Source: Gnetum montanum (lineage: Eukaryota; Streptophyta; Gnetopsida; Gnetales; Gnetaceae). Taken from it: DNA of 64,000 nt. Each line of letters starts with the position of its first letter. Position 1 is the first letter of the stretch. Positions 23,869 to 36,115 of the stretch are shown here, in pieces. Location: assembly GCA_015680685.1 (NCBI GenBank), contig MNCI01024017.1:425352-489351 (forward strand). The letters run 5' to 3'. The notes under the pieces are model-generated. The model saw only the letters and a program-made list of their open reading frames with translations. It searched no databases and was not told the DNA's origin. The translations under genes were made by a program, and so were the position numbers.

Positions 23869-26800
23869 TAATGAAACCAATCTTGGCCTTGATCATCTAG
23901 ATTTCTTTCTTATTAATCTACTTGTTCATGTCCACTTGATCTCTATAGTGTTCTTTAAGCCTTTCATGGTTTGTGGCCTTATTTTACCATGCATTGATTT
24001 TAATAGTTGACTTTTATCTAATAGTGCATATTTTTTTCATTGATAGGATCCTATTCTAATGAACTAATTATGTCATATCTAGGTTGGATTTGAAAAGATA
24101 CTTTCTCAATTGATGGATACTTTCCTCAAGCATATTCTATTATTTTGCAATGATTGTTAATCTTAAATTTTCTACTACAATTTTCTTATTCTCTTCCTCT
24201 AATGTAATGTTAATCTTAGCATGGGCATATGTTTGAACCTTAGCTACTAAAGCATTTCAAACTTCTTTCTATTTTTCTATCTCCATATATTTTTTCTTAG
24301 CCATTAATTGTTTAATTTAATTACTTCTAAACTTAAATAACTACTCTAGTTCAAAGGACTATGCAGGGTCTTGTCTTTAAACTCATAACATGACTAATTC
24401 TTCTTGTAGCCTTTGCACTTCATTTTCTAAGTGGTGTATCCTTGTTTCTATCATGACTAGTTTTTCTTTAGTAGATACTAGTTCAAACTACACTACATTG
24501 ATTAACAATCTTTTAGTATGTCAAAATATTAAGGAAAATGAAGAATGTAGAATGTATATGTGTGATTATGATCTTGCAAGGCCATTATAGAATTAACTAG
24601 CAATGAACTTCAAATGGAGATCTGAGACTTCTGAAATGAGATCTATGTTGAGATGTTAAAACAAAGACCAGGTGGACTATATGAGGACACAGATGAAAAT
24701 GAAGTCTACAAATTAAATGAAAATGCTCTAAGGACTATCAAGAAGCCCAAGGATCATAAAAATGCTTCATATCTCAAAACGTTTTTCTGGATAGTAGACA
24801 TTTGGTGAAATAGTAGACATCTATAGGAAGACATCTCATAGTAGACATCTACACTTATAGGGAGACATCTCTCCTACATTGATGGCATTATCGAATCAAC
24901 ATCTAAACTTTGAAGTAGACATCTATACAAGCTATTTGATAGCCATTGTACAAATTCCAAGGATTTTTTAGAAACTCTGAGGTTATAAGACAAAATAACA
25001 ATTTTGGTGACTGTGCAAGCATTGTAATAGAAAGAATCATCATTGGCTCTCGAAGAGAATTTGTGTTTCTGTCTTCATTGTATCATCATTTATGTGTGTT
25101 GATTGTATTGAGCTTTATGTACAAGGATATTTATATTTAATTACACTCTTTACTTATTTCTTTCTTTTCTTTCTTGTAGCCTTGCAAGGTTGATGTGCTT
25201 CTTGTGAGAACACATCATTGTTGAGCTTGTCGGGATTGTGTGAAATTAAGTGGTTTTGCAGTATCAAAACACTCTAGTGTGGAGCTCAATTTTGTAAAGG
25301 TAAACCACATTTTGAGATACTTGGGATCTTATAGAGTTGAGTGGTTTCATGACAAAAAAACACTTTAAAGTAGAGCTCAAAGCGTGTATAAGATGTGGTG
25401 CCCTTCAAGTCACTTTTTGAAGAAACAAAGTCTAGAGGTGTGCATGGATTCTACCCTCTGAGTGTGGATGTAAATAAGTTGGGAAACCATGTAAAATTTT
25501 TGTTTGTTTTTGATGGTTTTATTATGTAAATAAGGAAACTTATTTAGCCTCTATCCTAAGTTATTGATCCATAGTGATATCAGTGCGAATATCAAAAAGA
25601 TTTTACATGACTTATCCTATTTGCAGTAGTCTTTCCAATGTATCTTCATGTTTAGTAGGAGATAGGATTTCTTTTCTTGATGTTTCAGATAATGTTTGTA
25701 AACCCATGGCTTCAAAAACATTTGCAAGAGACACAACAAAAATATTAAATAAATCATTGATATGATCACTTATTACCTCTACTACTCCTAGTACATCTTA
25801 ATATTTCATCACCACTATAGTGGCTCCTTCACTAGTTTATAACATTGCATGAAATGATGTAGCATTTCTAGAGATCTATTTTGTCCAATCATCATTTTCT
25901 TCTACCTATAAAGATGCTTTACCACTAGCAGGTGATGTGGATACTACATATTTTCTTGGATCATCTCTAACTATATACATGCTTGAGACTTATCTACAAC
26001 CCTAACTAATTGTTTTTGTAGTTTGCTAGAAATGACTCATGAAAGACCTATAGTTAGGTTGTTATGTTGGTGATGCACTTGGGCCTGCTCATTCTGCAAC
26101 TAGGGTTGATCCTATTTGCAACATCAATGCCTATCAATTTTTCTACTTGATCATTCTTGGATGACACTAGCTTGGAAATCTCTACATATGAAGCATTCTA
26201 GGCTTTTTAGAGAACATTATTTGTGTAGCCCAAAATTCTTACTTGTCTACATAACATTCTAATAAGACAAGGAAGTAGTAGAGTATGTTTCCTTATCTTT
26301 TTGTATTCAAATCATCTCTAAATTTCTAGAAATAATATATAAGCTATGTTAGCATGAAATTTCATCATTAATATAGTACTTCCTCTTGCACCATAGGTGG
26401 AAATTCTATTGAGTCTCTTGGTTGGAAAAATGATATATATTTCAAACTTGAAATAGATCTTTTCTCAATAGATAATCCATTATATTATTTCTCTGTGATC
26501 CCACATGTCCCTTTTAACCATAGATACCTTGCATATGCATAAAATCATGTGGAGATTTGGGTGATGTTGGCTTTGATATTTTGTATGTGTAGTGCCCTGA
26601 TAATAACTTTAATTGAATATAGCACTACTACTTCCTCAATCTTCATAGTTGCATCATCTTTTTTATTCTATCGAAAGCAATGCACTTCCTCTAGATATCT
26701 TTCACCATTATTTGAAATGGTGGGCTAGAGTAGTGAAATTTGAAATTGTTCATGAACCTATATAGGTGAAAACTTCATGAATGGGTCAAATTTTTATTTC

Positions 26801-27072
26801 ACAATCATATTGGACATGATAGATTTTTCTTGGATGGTCTATAAGTACTCATGGAGAGGGTGAGGCATTATCCTTTCTCTAGAGTTGGTGAACATCCACT
26901 TCTGCCTACATAGTCTACCTTGTTGCAAGTGTGGGCTATTGGATTAATATGACTATGCCTCTTGCTCCATAGGAGGAGTTTTTTATATGCCTCATCCTCT
27001 TTTTCTTTCTTTGGGCCTCTTTTCTCTAGGTTTTGATGGTCCTCCAACTTTGGGTATGCTTTTTTGTAGCAT
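23869..27072 (-). pseudogene. ORF3 remnant of element E, with a foreign insert
   Basis: Aligned with ORF3 of C: the likely ATG ends at 27072 (M-L-Q-K), compared with M-A-L-K-R in C. The N-terminal half (25580-27072) matches C at about 34010-35535. The distal part (23869-24590) matches C at about 33390-33980. An insert of about 0.96 kb (24597-25560) separates them. The far end is cut by element A. Stops are abundant. Function unknown; most likely coiled coil downstream. Confidence 0.55.
24597..25560. other. Unassigned insert of about 0.96 kb in ORF3 of element E
   Basis: The flanks are ORF3, but this stretch has no counterpart in A, B, C or F. It carries about six copies of AGACATCT, four as AGTAGACATYT (24790-24930), then a region ending in T-rich sequence and two similar passages with 'gagtggtttcatgac/aagtggttttgcag' (25240-25370). 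It could be a solo LTR or another non-autonomous element. I could not fix the ends or a TSD. Confidence 0.4.
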
Positions 27073-27487
27073 CTACAATCATAAGAAAATTTAAGATTAT
27101 CAAAAAAATTTCTAATGACTCATAACTCTTCATCAAATCTTAGGGTTTGATCAAAAACATTATACATGATCAATTTTATTTTTAATTTGAATTGTAGAGT
27201 TTAGAAAATTCATAAATTTAGAAAAATTCATTATTTAGAAAAATGTTATAATTAAATAATTAAATATTTTTTATTAATTAAAGATAATTTTAGCTTTATG
27301 ACCTATCACTATATTTAATTTATTATTTAAAAATTATTTAAATAATCAATTGGGAAGAGAAATTAAGTTTATTAGCTTAACATAGATCAAAATATTGTCA
27401 TCTCTTACCTCTTATGATATTTATCATTAATTAATCTTTTAGACATTAGGAAAAAGTTGCACAATTAAAAAGAACTACATGTAATTC

Positions 27488-27504
27488 TTTCCCCCATGAC
27501 TAAG
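27488..27504 (-). other. Internal polypurine-tract-like motif, element E
   Basis: The minus strand reads CTTAGTCATGGGGGAAA, sharing AGTCATGGGGG with the terminal PPT of element C (32583-32597). Confidence 0.45.
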
Positions 27505-27660
27505 ATGGTCAATTGATGAGCAAAAGGATTCAAGAATGAATCAAATCAAGCATGTGGTGAGGAAGATATGGGGCTTTAAAGGTTCTTTGGAAAAAAAAAT
27601 AGCATGAACACCCTTTATGTGAAATAATTAAAATGAAAATGTTTCTAACAATCTATGCAT

Positions 27661-27750
27661 ATATATATATTTTTATATGGATGATATCATAGATGCAACA
27701 TTGTTGATGCAATATCATATGCCTTGGGATATTGCATCTATGATATGATT
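27661..27750 (-). promoter_or_regulatory. Internal promoter-like module upstream of ORF3, element E
   Basis: On the minus strand, ATGCAATATC, ATGATATTGCATC and CTATGATATC words (palindromic, GATATC-centred) precede an AT-rich TATA region, TATAAAAATATATATAT (27661-27677). The GATATC/GCATATGC words match those of element C's LTR and internal module rather than the GGCCT words of A and B. Confidence 0.5.
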
Positions 27751-29409
27751 TTTAAAATTTTCAAAATTTTTGAAAAATTTGATGAAAAAATGAATGAAAT
27801 GAGTAACTTAGAAGGTGTTAAGATCATCCAAAATGGTTTTGATCATAGATGATGCTTATAATATGAAATTTTAATGTCAATATGTTATTAAATAATGAGT
27901 TTGGGCAAGTTAAGTCAACTAAGGTTTAGAAAATGATTTGATCAAAAGTTGTTGAGTTTATCAATGATTTTGAGTATGTAGGAAAATAATGATAATTGCT
28001 AAAGTATCTAGGAGGTATAAGATGATGTGGAGTTGGTTATCAAGTATAAAACATAAGAGTTATACAAGTGGATCCTTTCCAAAGTAAGGTCCTATCCCTA
28101 ATTACCCTACATAACCATGCCAACAAGTATCTATGGGCACTCAAGAAGTTGAATGTAAATCATACATGTCTTCCAAAACATACATGGTAGTATTTTCCCA
28201 AAAAGAAAATAACACTTTTGCATACAAAATCATCAAATTATAATTATATACATAAAAGTGTGATGATATGAAAGTAGCAAGAATTATAGATAATGAAATG
28301 TGATATATCTTAACATAAGTATAATGAATTCTATGTGTAATACATGATTAAAGTGATGATTCACCTATTTGTGTAGGATCCAAACCAAGTTCATACCACT
28401 TACCAATGACATCACATTATCTCATCCTAAAATTTATGATCATAAGACTATCAAAACCATAAGAAATATCATTACTTGACAATAAAGAACAAGGAAGCAA
28501 TTTATTAATTACATAGTTTACTGTGAAGGATACTTGGCCATTGGATAGAGGAGTGTATTCAAGCATGGATAACATGCCTTTCTATACCTATAACAAGTGC
28601 AAGTCCATGACACTTTGAAATTACTAGAAAGTCACCTACCTTTAGGCATGGGTAACATGTTTTTCCAGTGAAATCCTTAGAAATTTTTACTATGTATATT
28701 TATTATGTAGTTACTACATCATCCTTACCAAAGGACTATGTTCAGGCATGAATAACATGTCCTTCTAGTGACATGATATGGTAGTACTTATTTTAGAAAA
28801 AGCTTACCCTTTTTATTAGAACTCAAGTAAATAACATAACTTAACAATCTAATAAAACTCATAATAGTAGCTTCAGAGAGACGCTACCAATCTCTTTGAT
28901 GTCATACCCTTTTTATTTCCACTTGGTTTTTCCCCTCTAGGCATAATAATCACAAGTTTATTTTAGTTTTATTGTGATGATAATATCATTATGTCTATGG
29001 TAAGAACCATCTTATTATTGGAAATGAGTGGATGGATGATGTGGTCTCATTGTAAATATAATTAGTCCTTCACTAATTTCATAACATAGAGTGAAATTCT
29101 TATTGCTTTAACTACATCATGCTTATTTCTTAATACTTTATTAAAAAAAATCAACAAAAAATATACATAAAAAATAATAAAATTATAAAAAGAATTAACG
29201 ATATACAAGAAAAGAAAAATGTATAAAGAACTTGAAAGATATCAAAGAACTAAGAAAAATGATAAGAAATTGTAAGAAAAAAAATTAAAAATAGAAAAGA
29301 TATTAAAGAAGGAAGAAAGAACCAAAAATTAAGAAAAATGGTAAGAAATTGTTAAAAATAAAATAAAGAAAATTAAAAAAATATTGATTAGCACTTAAGA
29401 ATAATAGAT

Positions 29410-29424
29410 GACCCCCCATGACTA
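29410..29424 (-). other. Central polypurine-tract-like motif at the end of pol, element E
   Basis: The minus strand reads AGTCATGGGGGGTCA, at the position matching 4574-4590 and 37500-37516. Confidence 0.45.
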
Positions 29425-29439
29425 TTGTTGAAGGTAGAA

Positions 29440-30560
29440 CTTTGAAAGATTGAATGAAAAGTGAGTGGGTTGAAATACATGGTAGATTGTTTTGATGATG
29501 GAAAGTCATGAAATGATTTAACTTGTTAAATGTTAATAAGAATTAACTTCTGTGAGTAACTTGGATCATATATTTTCATGTCACCTGATTAGTATGTGGC
29601 ATGGACTACATAGAGTCCTTCCCATAAAGTTTGAAACTTTTTCATTTATGTGAAATGGTTTGGGTTATAATAAAAAACTCTATCTCCAAGACTAATAGAA
29701 ACTTGTCTAATCTTAGCATCATGTTGATGTTTGAAATATTTCTTATGAATCTCATTGTTCATTTGGACTACTAATCAATTTTCTTCTAGTATATTTTGGT
29801 TTATTAATCATTCTTCTTGAGATAAATCAATATCTAGGTCAAGTGAACAAGCTATTGTTAGGTTATTTAATTCTACTTAAATTGGGACGGCATGTAGTTT
29901 TTCATAAATCAATTTATATGGATAATATGCTGTAGGAAGTTTCCAACCTGATTGATATGCTCATAAAGCACCATTAAGCTTAGTTCTTCAATCCTTGCTA
30001 TATCTACTAATAATTGTAGTTCATATTTGTGGAATTTCTTTGTTAGTTACTTCAGCTTAATCATTTAGTTAGGGATGATAAGATGTAGCGAGTCTATAAT
30101 TGACCCCAAGAAGTTGCATTAAATTTTAAAATATAGCTCTAGTAAAATAAGTTTTTTTATTTGATATTAACATTCTTGGTACTTCAAACCTATTTACCAC
30201 ATGTTGTTAAAAGAATTTTGCAACTCTTGTGGTAGTATAATCTTTAACTACACCGACATGTAAAACTTCCCATTTAATATTCACAATAATGTAGAACTTC
30301 CCATTTAATATTGGTGTAATGGATTCCATAAAATTAATCTTCTAAATATCAAATCACTCTATTGGTTATATCCATTGTTGTCGTTCTTTATTTCTAGTTG
30401 TCAGCTCTCCATCTTTTTGACATCTTTCACAAGATTGTGAAAAGTGATTGGAATTTCTAAATATGATAGGTGAAATATAATCTACCATAAAAAGCTTTAG
30501 TTTTGTTCTTATTCTTGCATAACATGATCCTTCAAGATATCTTGCAAGAATATTTGCTCA
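29440..30560 (-). pseudogene. Integrase remnant, element E
   Basis: Aligned with integrase of A at lower identity: C-terminal domain at about 29500-29950, catalytic core at about 29950-30340, zinc-binding part at about 30350-30560. A local 34-bp repeat (AACTTCCCATTTAATATT at 30263-30280 and again near 30297-30314) has duplicated part of the core. No usable frame remains. Confidence 0.65.
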
Positions 30561-30599
30561 ATTTCCTATGAAACATACCATCATATTAAACCATCTACA

Positions 30600-31772
30600 T
30601 AAATCTTATAAATATTTTCTTTAATCTCCATATTATTTTACCTTGTGGAGAAATTACTCTTTTTATTTTATCCCATTTAGTAGGAAGTTCTTATGTAGTT
30701 AGATAAATCATATAATCAGTAATCCATGACTTTGCTACTAAATGCATAATCATTGCTAATTTTGTAAAAGGAATTTTATTGGAAAATTAATTTGATAATG
30801 GTTCTTCATTTTCTTTAGCATTCCATCATAGCCTTGATAGGTGATCAACTATACCATTTTTAGTTCCTTTTCTATCAATCATTGCTATGCCAAATTCTTG
30901 TAATATAATGAGCTATCTTATCATTATTGGACTATCTATTGGTTTATTCTTTAAAATTTGGATTATAATATGGTTATTATGAAGATAGATTAAATACTTG
31001 AGCACATAATGTCAAAATTTTCTTAAGTGTGTATATCATAGTCATAAGTTCCTTTTCTATCATGATATAGTTAAGTTGTGCACCTATGATGCTTCTATTG
31101 GTACAATGTATGTAGTATCATATCTTTCAATCAACTAACTAGGTTAACACTACTTCTAATGCATAGTTTGAAGCACTAATCATAATGTGGGAATTTCTAG
31201 ACTAATACATAGCTTTACGGATTAGTGTTTTAATTAGTTTCTATTTCAAACTCTCAAATGCCTCTCCACTTATTTTGACCACTAGAATGATGCAACTTTC
31301 TTTGTTAGTTCCACAAGAAATTTTGTAACATTTGAAAAATTCTTAATAAATCTTATATAATACCCTATATCACTAACAAATGACCTAACATCCTTAACAA
31401 CTTAAGGTCCTTAGGTAATATTCTTAATGACTGATTTTATCTAAATCTACCTCTATTTCCTTGTAGGATACCTTGTATACTAGAACTATGGCATCTTGGA
31501 TCATTAAATGGCTCTTTTGATAATTGAGCTTTAAATTTGTGTCAACATATCATTTAAAAACTTACTCTAAGTAGTCAAAATCCTACTCAAAGTTATGTTG
31601 ATAGGTACAAAATTTATCCATAAATAACTCAACTCTATTGCCAATCTATTTTTGAAAGATGCTAAGGACAAGTCTCTCTAATATTACTAGAGCATTACAC
31701 AAACCAAATGATATTTGCCTATATGTAAACATTTCCCATTGGTTGGGGAACATTCTATTTTCTTAACCTTAT
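30600..31772 (-). pseudogene. RNase H and partial RT remnant, element E
   Basis: RNase H matches at about 30850-31150. RT runs from about 31230 to 31772 and is interrupted there by element C. The catalytic box near 31630 reads V-E-L-F-M-D-K-F, where A has FMDDF, so the second catalytic Asp is lost. RT resumes at 40419 across the C insertion. Confidence 0.7.
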
Positions 31773-32582
31773 TGATGAGTGGTAAGGTACTGCTACACTC
31801 ATCCATACAAATACAAGTGTTACACGCACGATCTGGTTGACCGCCGCAGAGAAACTAGTTGTGGCATCCAGACAGTTAGCCTTAGGTCACAGTTCATTGT
31901 CTTCCCACTTGGACTAGTGTTAACTTTATCACATATGGTTTAGTCCAAAGTGAGGTGTATGATGTGTTTCTATGCTAATTCTACTCCTAAAGACAATGGA
32001 AGATAATATTAACTAAGCTAAGAGATAAAGGGTGAGAGAGAATCTAAGCTAGCCTAAGTGCGATGAGCATCTGTTCCTCAATCATCCATACACATCTTGG
32101 ACTTTGTGCACAACTGCCATTGGGATTACCAAGTGCAGATCCTCAGTATGCTACTACGTTATCAAGTAGTCACACTTAAATGCTTGTAATCAAGTCATAC
32201 TCATTTTGCATTTAAGAGGAGTTTAGGGTGAGAAGATATTAACTATGAAAGCAGTAAATAAAAATTAATTAAATGATTAAGCTAAGTGAATGTTGCAATG
32301 ATTAAATAATCTCAATCTTTATTGTTGTTCATGTGTGTGTCCAAGTACGTCACACTCGAATAAAGGTTTTGTACAATTACAATCACCACACTATGGGCAT
32401 ACACTGGGAGGAAAAAGGGTTGAGAGAAAAATGAAAACTAAAATCAAAACTTAACTCTAAAACTGATTGACTGTCTATCGAAACTACCAGCCTCTTATTT
32501 ATAGATGAGGAGATAGGTTGTGATATCACTTATGTAATATCACATATGCGATATCATGGGTAGGTTAAATGGCAACTCATCA
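31773..32582 (-). repeat. 3' LTR of element C
   Basis: 810 bp from TGATGAG to CTCATCA. The TATA box TATAAATA (32496-32503, minus strand) is about 80 bp from the LTR start. Between them lie palindromic words ATGATATCGCATATGTGATA and AAGTGATATCAC. The body matches 39618-40413 closely. Confidence 0.95.
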
Positions 32583-32597
32583 TACCCCCATGACTGA
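32583..32597 (-). other. Terminal polypurine tract of element C
   Basis: The minus strand reads TCAGTCATGGGGGTA directly before the LTR start. Confidence 0.75.
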
Positions 32598-32877
32598 GTG
32601 AAAACTTGTCCTCAAGTTACAGTGAGAACAAGCTCCATTGATTACACAATGGATAGGTATGGAATTATTGGATGGTGAAATTGGATTTATGCTGCAATGT
32701 GGAATCAAGACAAAATTAAGACACAACACAAAGAATGCGCTACAGCTAAAAAATTGGTGGAACTCATGTAGTTCCTAGTGGCAATGGCTCCTCCATAGGT
32801 GCTTTCCCCTTATCTGGTGCTCCAGGTCTTGAGGCTTGATGGCATTGAATTATGGCCTTGAGTTTCTCCTCTTCAGT

Positions 32878-35535
32878 CTAGGGATCCTGTGTCATCCATG
32901 CTAATGTTCTGATGTTTGATAGAGTTGGCACTTCCCATGGACACAGTAGCTGTGGAAACATTTGATTTGCCTTGACATACCAAGCCACAAACACCCATCG
33001 TTCCTCTTCGTAGGCTCTAGCTTTATCTTTGTATTCTTGAAAATCCACAAGCCATTTAGCCAAATTTGTTGCAACACCTTTTTTTCCTTGGTAGTTTGCT
33101 CTCACCACCTCAAGTTCAGAATTTGCAATCTCCAGTTTTTGCAACATCTTCTTGTGTTCTAAAAATTCTGTTTTATATTTGATGTGGGTGGTAGCTACCT
33201 ATTGCTTGAGCTGTATTCTTAGATGTCTTGCTGTTAACATGGAAAGGTTGGAATACTGCAAGTTTGCCAACTCCATGTATTTTGTAAGATCTTGGGTCTG
33301 TAGGTCCCGGTTCTTAACTTCCGCCTAGTGGAAAAATGCATATGTGTCCAATATGGCCCACCAATCAATGTGTTGAGCACTGATAGCATTGATGTGTGCC
33401 TTGGCCTTATGGATCTCTTTCTCAAGGATCTGTTTGTACATCCCCACCTAGTCCCGAAAGTGCTCCTTTAACTTTTCATGCCATTTAGTCTCATTTTGCC
33501 ACATGCTTATTTCGATAGCTATCTTTTGATGGATTGCACGTACCTCTTCCATTGAGAGAGTTCAATTTTCTCTAGCTAAACGGCTCATATCTTAGTTGAC
33601 CCAGATGAACTGTTCTTGCAACTAATGGAAATGTTCTTCAAGAACATTCTTTTGATTCTCCACAGAGGTCAATTGAAGGTTGTCAGTAACAAGTTTCTTG
33701 TTCTCCTCCTGTAAGGCATTGAGTGCCTTGATATATGCATGCGTTTGTGCCTATGCTATAGAGGCATCCCAAAAAGCCTTCTATTTTTCTTCAACCATCT
33801 TTTTATTCTCTATTAGTAGCTTGGTTAGTTTCTTAGTTTTGAAATTGTCCAGCTAGTCTGTAGGAACAAATTTCAAAGGGTCCCACTGTGCTGCTTGTAG
33901 GGCCATGAGCTTTTCTTGTAATTTCTACACCTTTGCTTTAGCATGCTTGGCCCTTGCTTTTGTTAAGACCAACTTTCCCTTAGTGGAAAAGAGGTCTGAT
34001 TGAATTGTTGTAACATCTTGAGGGATGTCAAATAGAGACGTCATTATTTGTCCTATTTGTAGCAATCAATCAAGTGCATCCTCATGTTCTACAAGAGTCA
34101 TTGAGGTTCTAGCCAAAGTTTGAGCATCCTATGCTCCCGTGAGATCTATTGGTGGTACAACAGGTACATTGAATGATTCTTTAATATGGTTTGTGACCAC
34201 TTCTGTAGCTCCCGCTGCATCCTAGTGTTGCATGACCACAACTGTGGCCCCTTCACCAATTTCTAATTGCACTTGGAAAGATGTAGTGTTTCCTGAGATC
34301 TGTTGTGACTAAATACTCTCCTCTCCTCTTGTATGGATGGACACTTCACCCTTTGCACAATCCAAAGAAACCATGGGCTATATGGCATCGTCAATGATGC
34401 GGAAGAGATTTGCATCATCATGACTTTCCCAACTGACTGTCTCAGCGATGGCCCTGAGATGGCTCATTGATGGTTTGTAATCTTGCGGTAGTGGAAGTTG
34501 ATCCTGATCCATGCTAGGCTCTACTTCCTATTGTTGGATGGGTCCTACAAGTTGGGTTGCAGTTGGCCCCACTATCTATTCTTGTTCTTCTTCTTGTTCT
34601 GGCCCTAGCATCTCACCAGTGATTTTTCTTATAGCTAGTGGCTTTAACAGTTCAGCATAGGAAGCATTTTGGGCTTTTTAGAGGACATCATTAGTGCATC
34701 CTCTGATACTAGCATGTTGGCACAACTTCTTAGTGAGACAAGGGAAGGGTAATACAAGCTTCCCTATCTTTCATTCTTCAAACTGCCTCAAGATCTCTGT
34801 AAGGTATAGATAAGGTTGGTTAGCATTAACCTTTTCCATTAGCACTATACATCTTCTTGCCACATATGTTGAGATTCTCTTTAAGCCCTTCATGGGGAAG
34901 AGGTGATACGTTTCAATTTTGAAGTAGATCCTTTCTTCCGTCATCAACTCTCCAAATGTCTTATCCCTACCATATGCCCTTTCCAACCAAACTCATTGCA
35001 CATTGGGGTCTAAATGAGTAGACAATTGAGCAACCTAGGGCCCTTTATTCGGAAGGTTTAATACTTCTGAAATGACCTACGCAGAGAAATCGACTATCAC
35101 ACCACAAATATTAATAGTGGTGCCTTGTTCTCTATTGTGCCAAAATTGGTACATCTTCCCTAGATGCCAAGCACCACTTTCAGAGAGGGTAGGCCATAAG
35201 GGAGACCCTTTGAGATGATCCCTAATAGCCTCAGGAGAAAACTCTACAAAATATTCAAAATTTAATTTCACAATCACTGTAGTGAATGTGGATCTTTCAT
35301 GGATAGTCTAAACACAATCTTGGGGCAACGTGAGATGTTGTCCCTGTTCAAGTGTTGCAGTAGCTCCTCCTTCTACCTGCTCAGACTATATAGTAGGAGG
35401 GTCCTCTTGATTAATGCTAAATGATTGTTCCTCCTATTTTGCATGTTGTTCGGTAGGGACTTGTTCCTTGCCTCTCCTAGGTTGTTTGCTTCCACCTTGA
35501 GCAAGACCTTCCTGTTGTCCACGTTTTAGGGCCAT
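32878..35535 (-). pseudogene. ORF3 of element C, best preserved copy
   Basis: The start is the ATG ending at 35535 (M-A-L-K-R-G). A Gln/Glu/Lys-rich leader is followed by a globular part (34771-35277) with YFVEFSPEAIRDHL, FWHNREQGTTINICGV, VDFSA and YFKIETYHLFPM. This pattern resembles the 'putative plant transposon protein' class known from extra ORFs of plant gypsy elements; a Pfam search would settle it. The C-terminal half is coiled coil, e.g. 32878-33147 with QKLEIANSELEVVRANYQ. The ORF ends at the stop at about 32878. There is no signal peptide or membrane helix, arguing against an envelope protein. Several in-frame TAG codons replace likely Gln, e.g. a few residues after THR-GLU-GLN in the leader. 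Confidence 0.65.
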
Positions 35536-35823
35536 ATGCAATCACATGAGATCAAGCGTTAGTACGGTTTCTTCTGAAGTTAAGTTATACCTTACTTCTT
35601 GCCTTAATTAATTAACTTATTTTATCTCCATGTGATGTTTCCTGAAAGATTATAATAGTGGATCCTTTTTACTTAGGTGGTTTCCAATTTTAGTTTTCCG
35701 ATGTACCTAAGGGGATGAAATTGTTTTTGACACATTTTATTCTTAATTTTACAACTAATTACTCTTGATAATGTCCTTTGGGTGATGAAAAATTTCAGAA
35801 AAGTTATGCAATATTCAGCATAT

Positions 35824-35838
35824 GTTCCTCCCCCACAA
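35824..35838 (-). other. Internal polypurine-tract-like motif, element C
   Basis: The minus strand reads TTAGTTGTGGGGGAG; position equivalent to 2828-2840 and 27488-27504. Confidence 0.4.
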
Positions 35839-36018
35839 CTAAGCTGAACATTCCAGATTCAAGTAGGTTCAGAAAGAATAAAAATCAGAGTACCAGCAAG
35901 TGAGATATAGGTAGAAAAATAAGGGTGTCACACTTGCAAGTCGTAGAGAAAAAATTCAAAAAACTCCCCCACGTGATTTGTGAAAAATGAAATTAAGTGT
36001 TGAGGGGGGGAGGTCATC

Positions 36019-36115
36019 TTTTTATAGCTGGATGGGATGTGATATCGCATAAGTGATATTGCATCGGTTGTAATATCGCGTATGCAATATCGTGGCCCTA
36101 GTGATATTGGGCACA
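36019..36115 (-). promoter_or_regulatory. Internal promoter-like module upstream of ORF3, element C
   Basis: On the minus strand: CACGATATTGCATACGCGAT, CGATGCAATATCAC and TATGCGATATCAC, then TATAAAAA (36019-36026). The words are the same GATATC/GCATATGCG set found between the LTR start and the LTR TATA box of C. ORF3 starts about 485 bp downstream. Confidence 0.6.

Larger units (their letters stand above)
27073..29409. other. Non-coding spacer between pol and ORF3 in element E
   Basis: No coding sequence seen. It holds a promoter-like module (27661-27750), a G5 tract (27488-27504) and several AT-rich runs (27230-27300; 29130-29390). It is loosely colinear with the spacers of A, B and C. Confidence 0.6.
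23864..31772 (-). mobile_element. Athila-like element E, left segment (ORF3, spacer, integrase, RNase H, part of RT)
   Basis: A more diverged minus-strand element, host of the insertions of A (at 23863/23864) and C (at 31772/31773). Right to left it holds part of RT, RNase H, integrase, the spacer and ORF3. It continues at 40414. The 3' end of ORF3 and the 3' LTR are off the window, beyond A. Confidence 0.85.

Noticed and set aside
23869-27072. ORF3 as an envelope protein, as in some descriptions of Athila
   Set aside because: In the best copy (C) I find no signal peptide, no membrane helix and no surface/transmembrane layout; the pattern is globular plus coiled coil.
28920-29400. A/T-rich runs as an origin or matrix attachment region
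   Set aside because: Such runs are common in the spacers here and no specific element can be argued.
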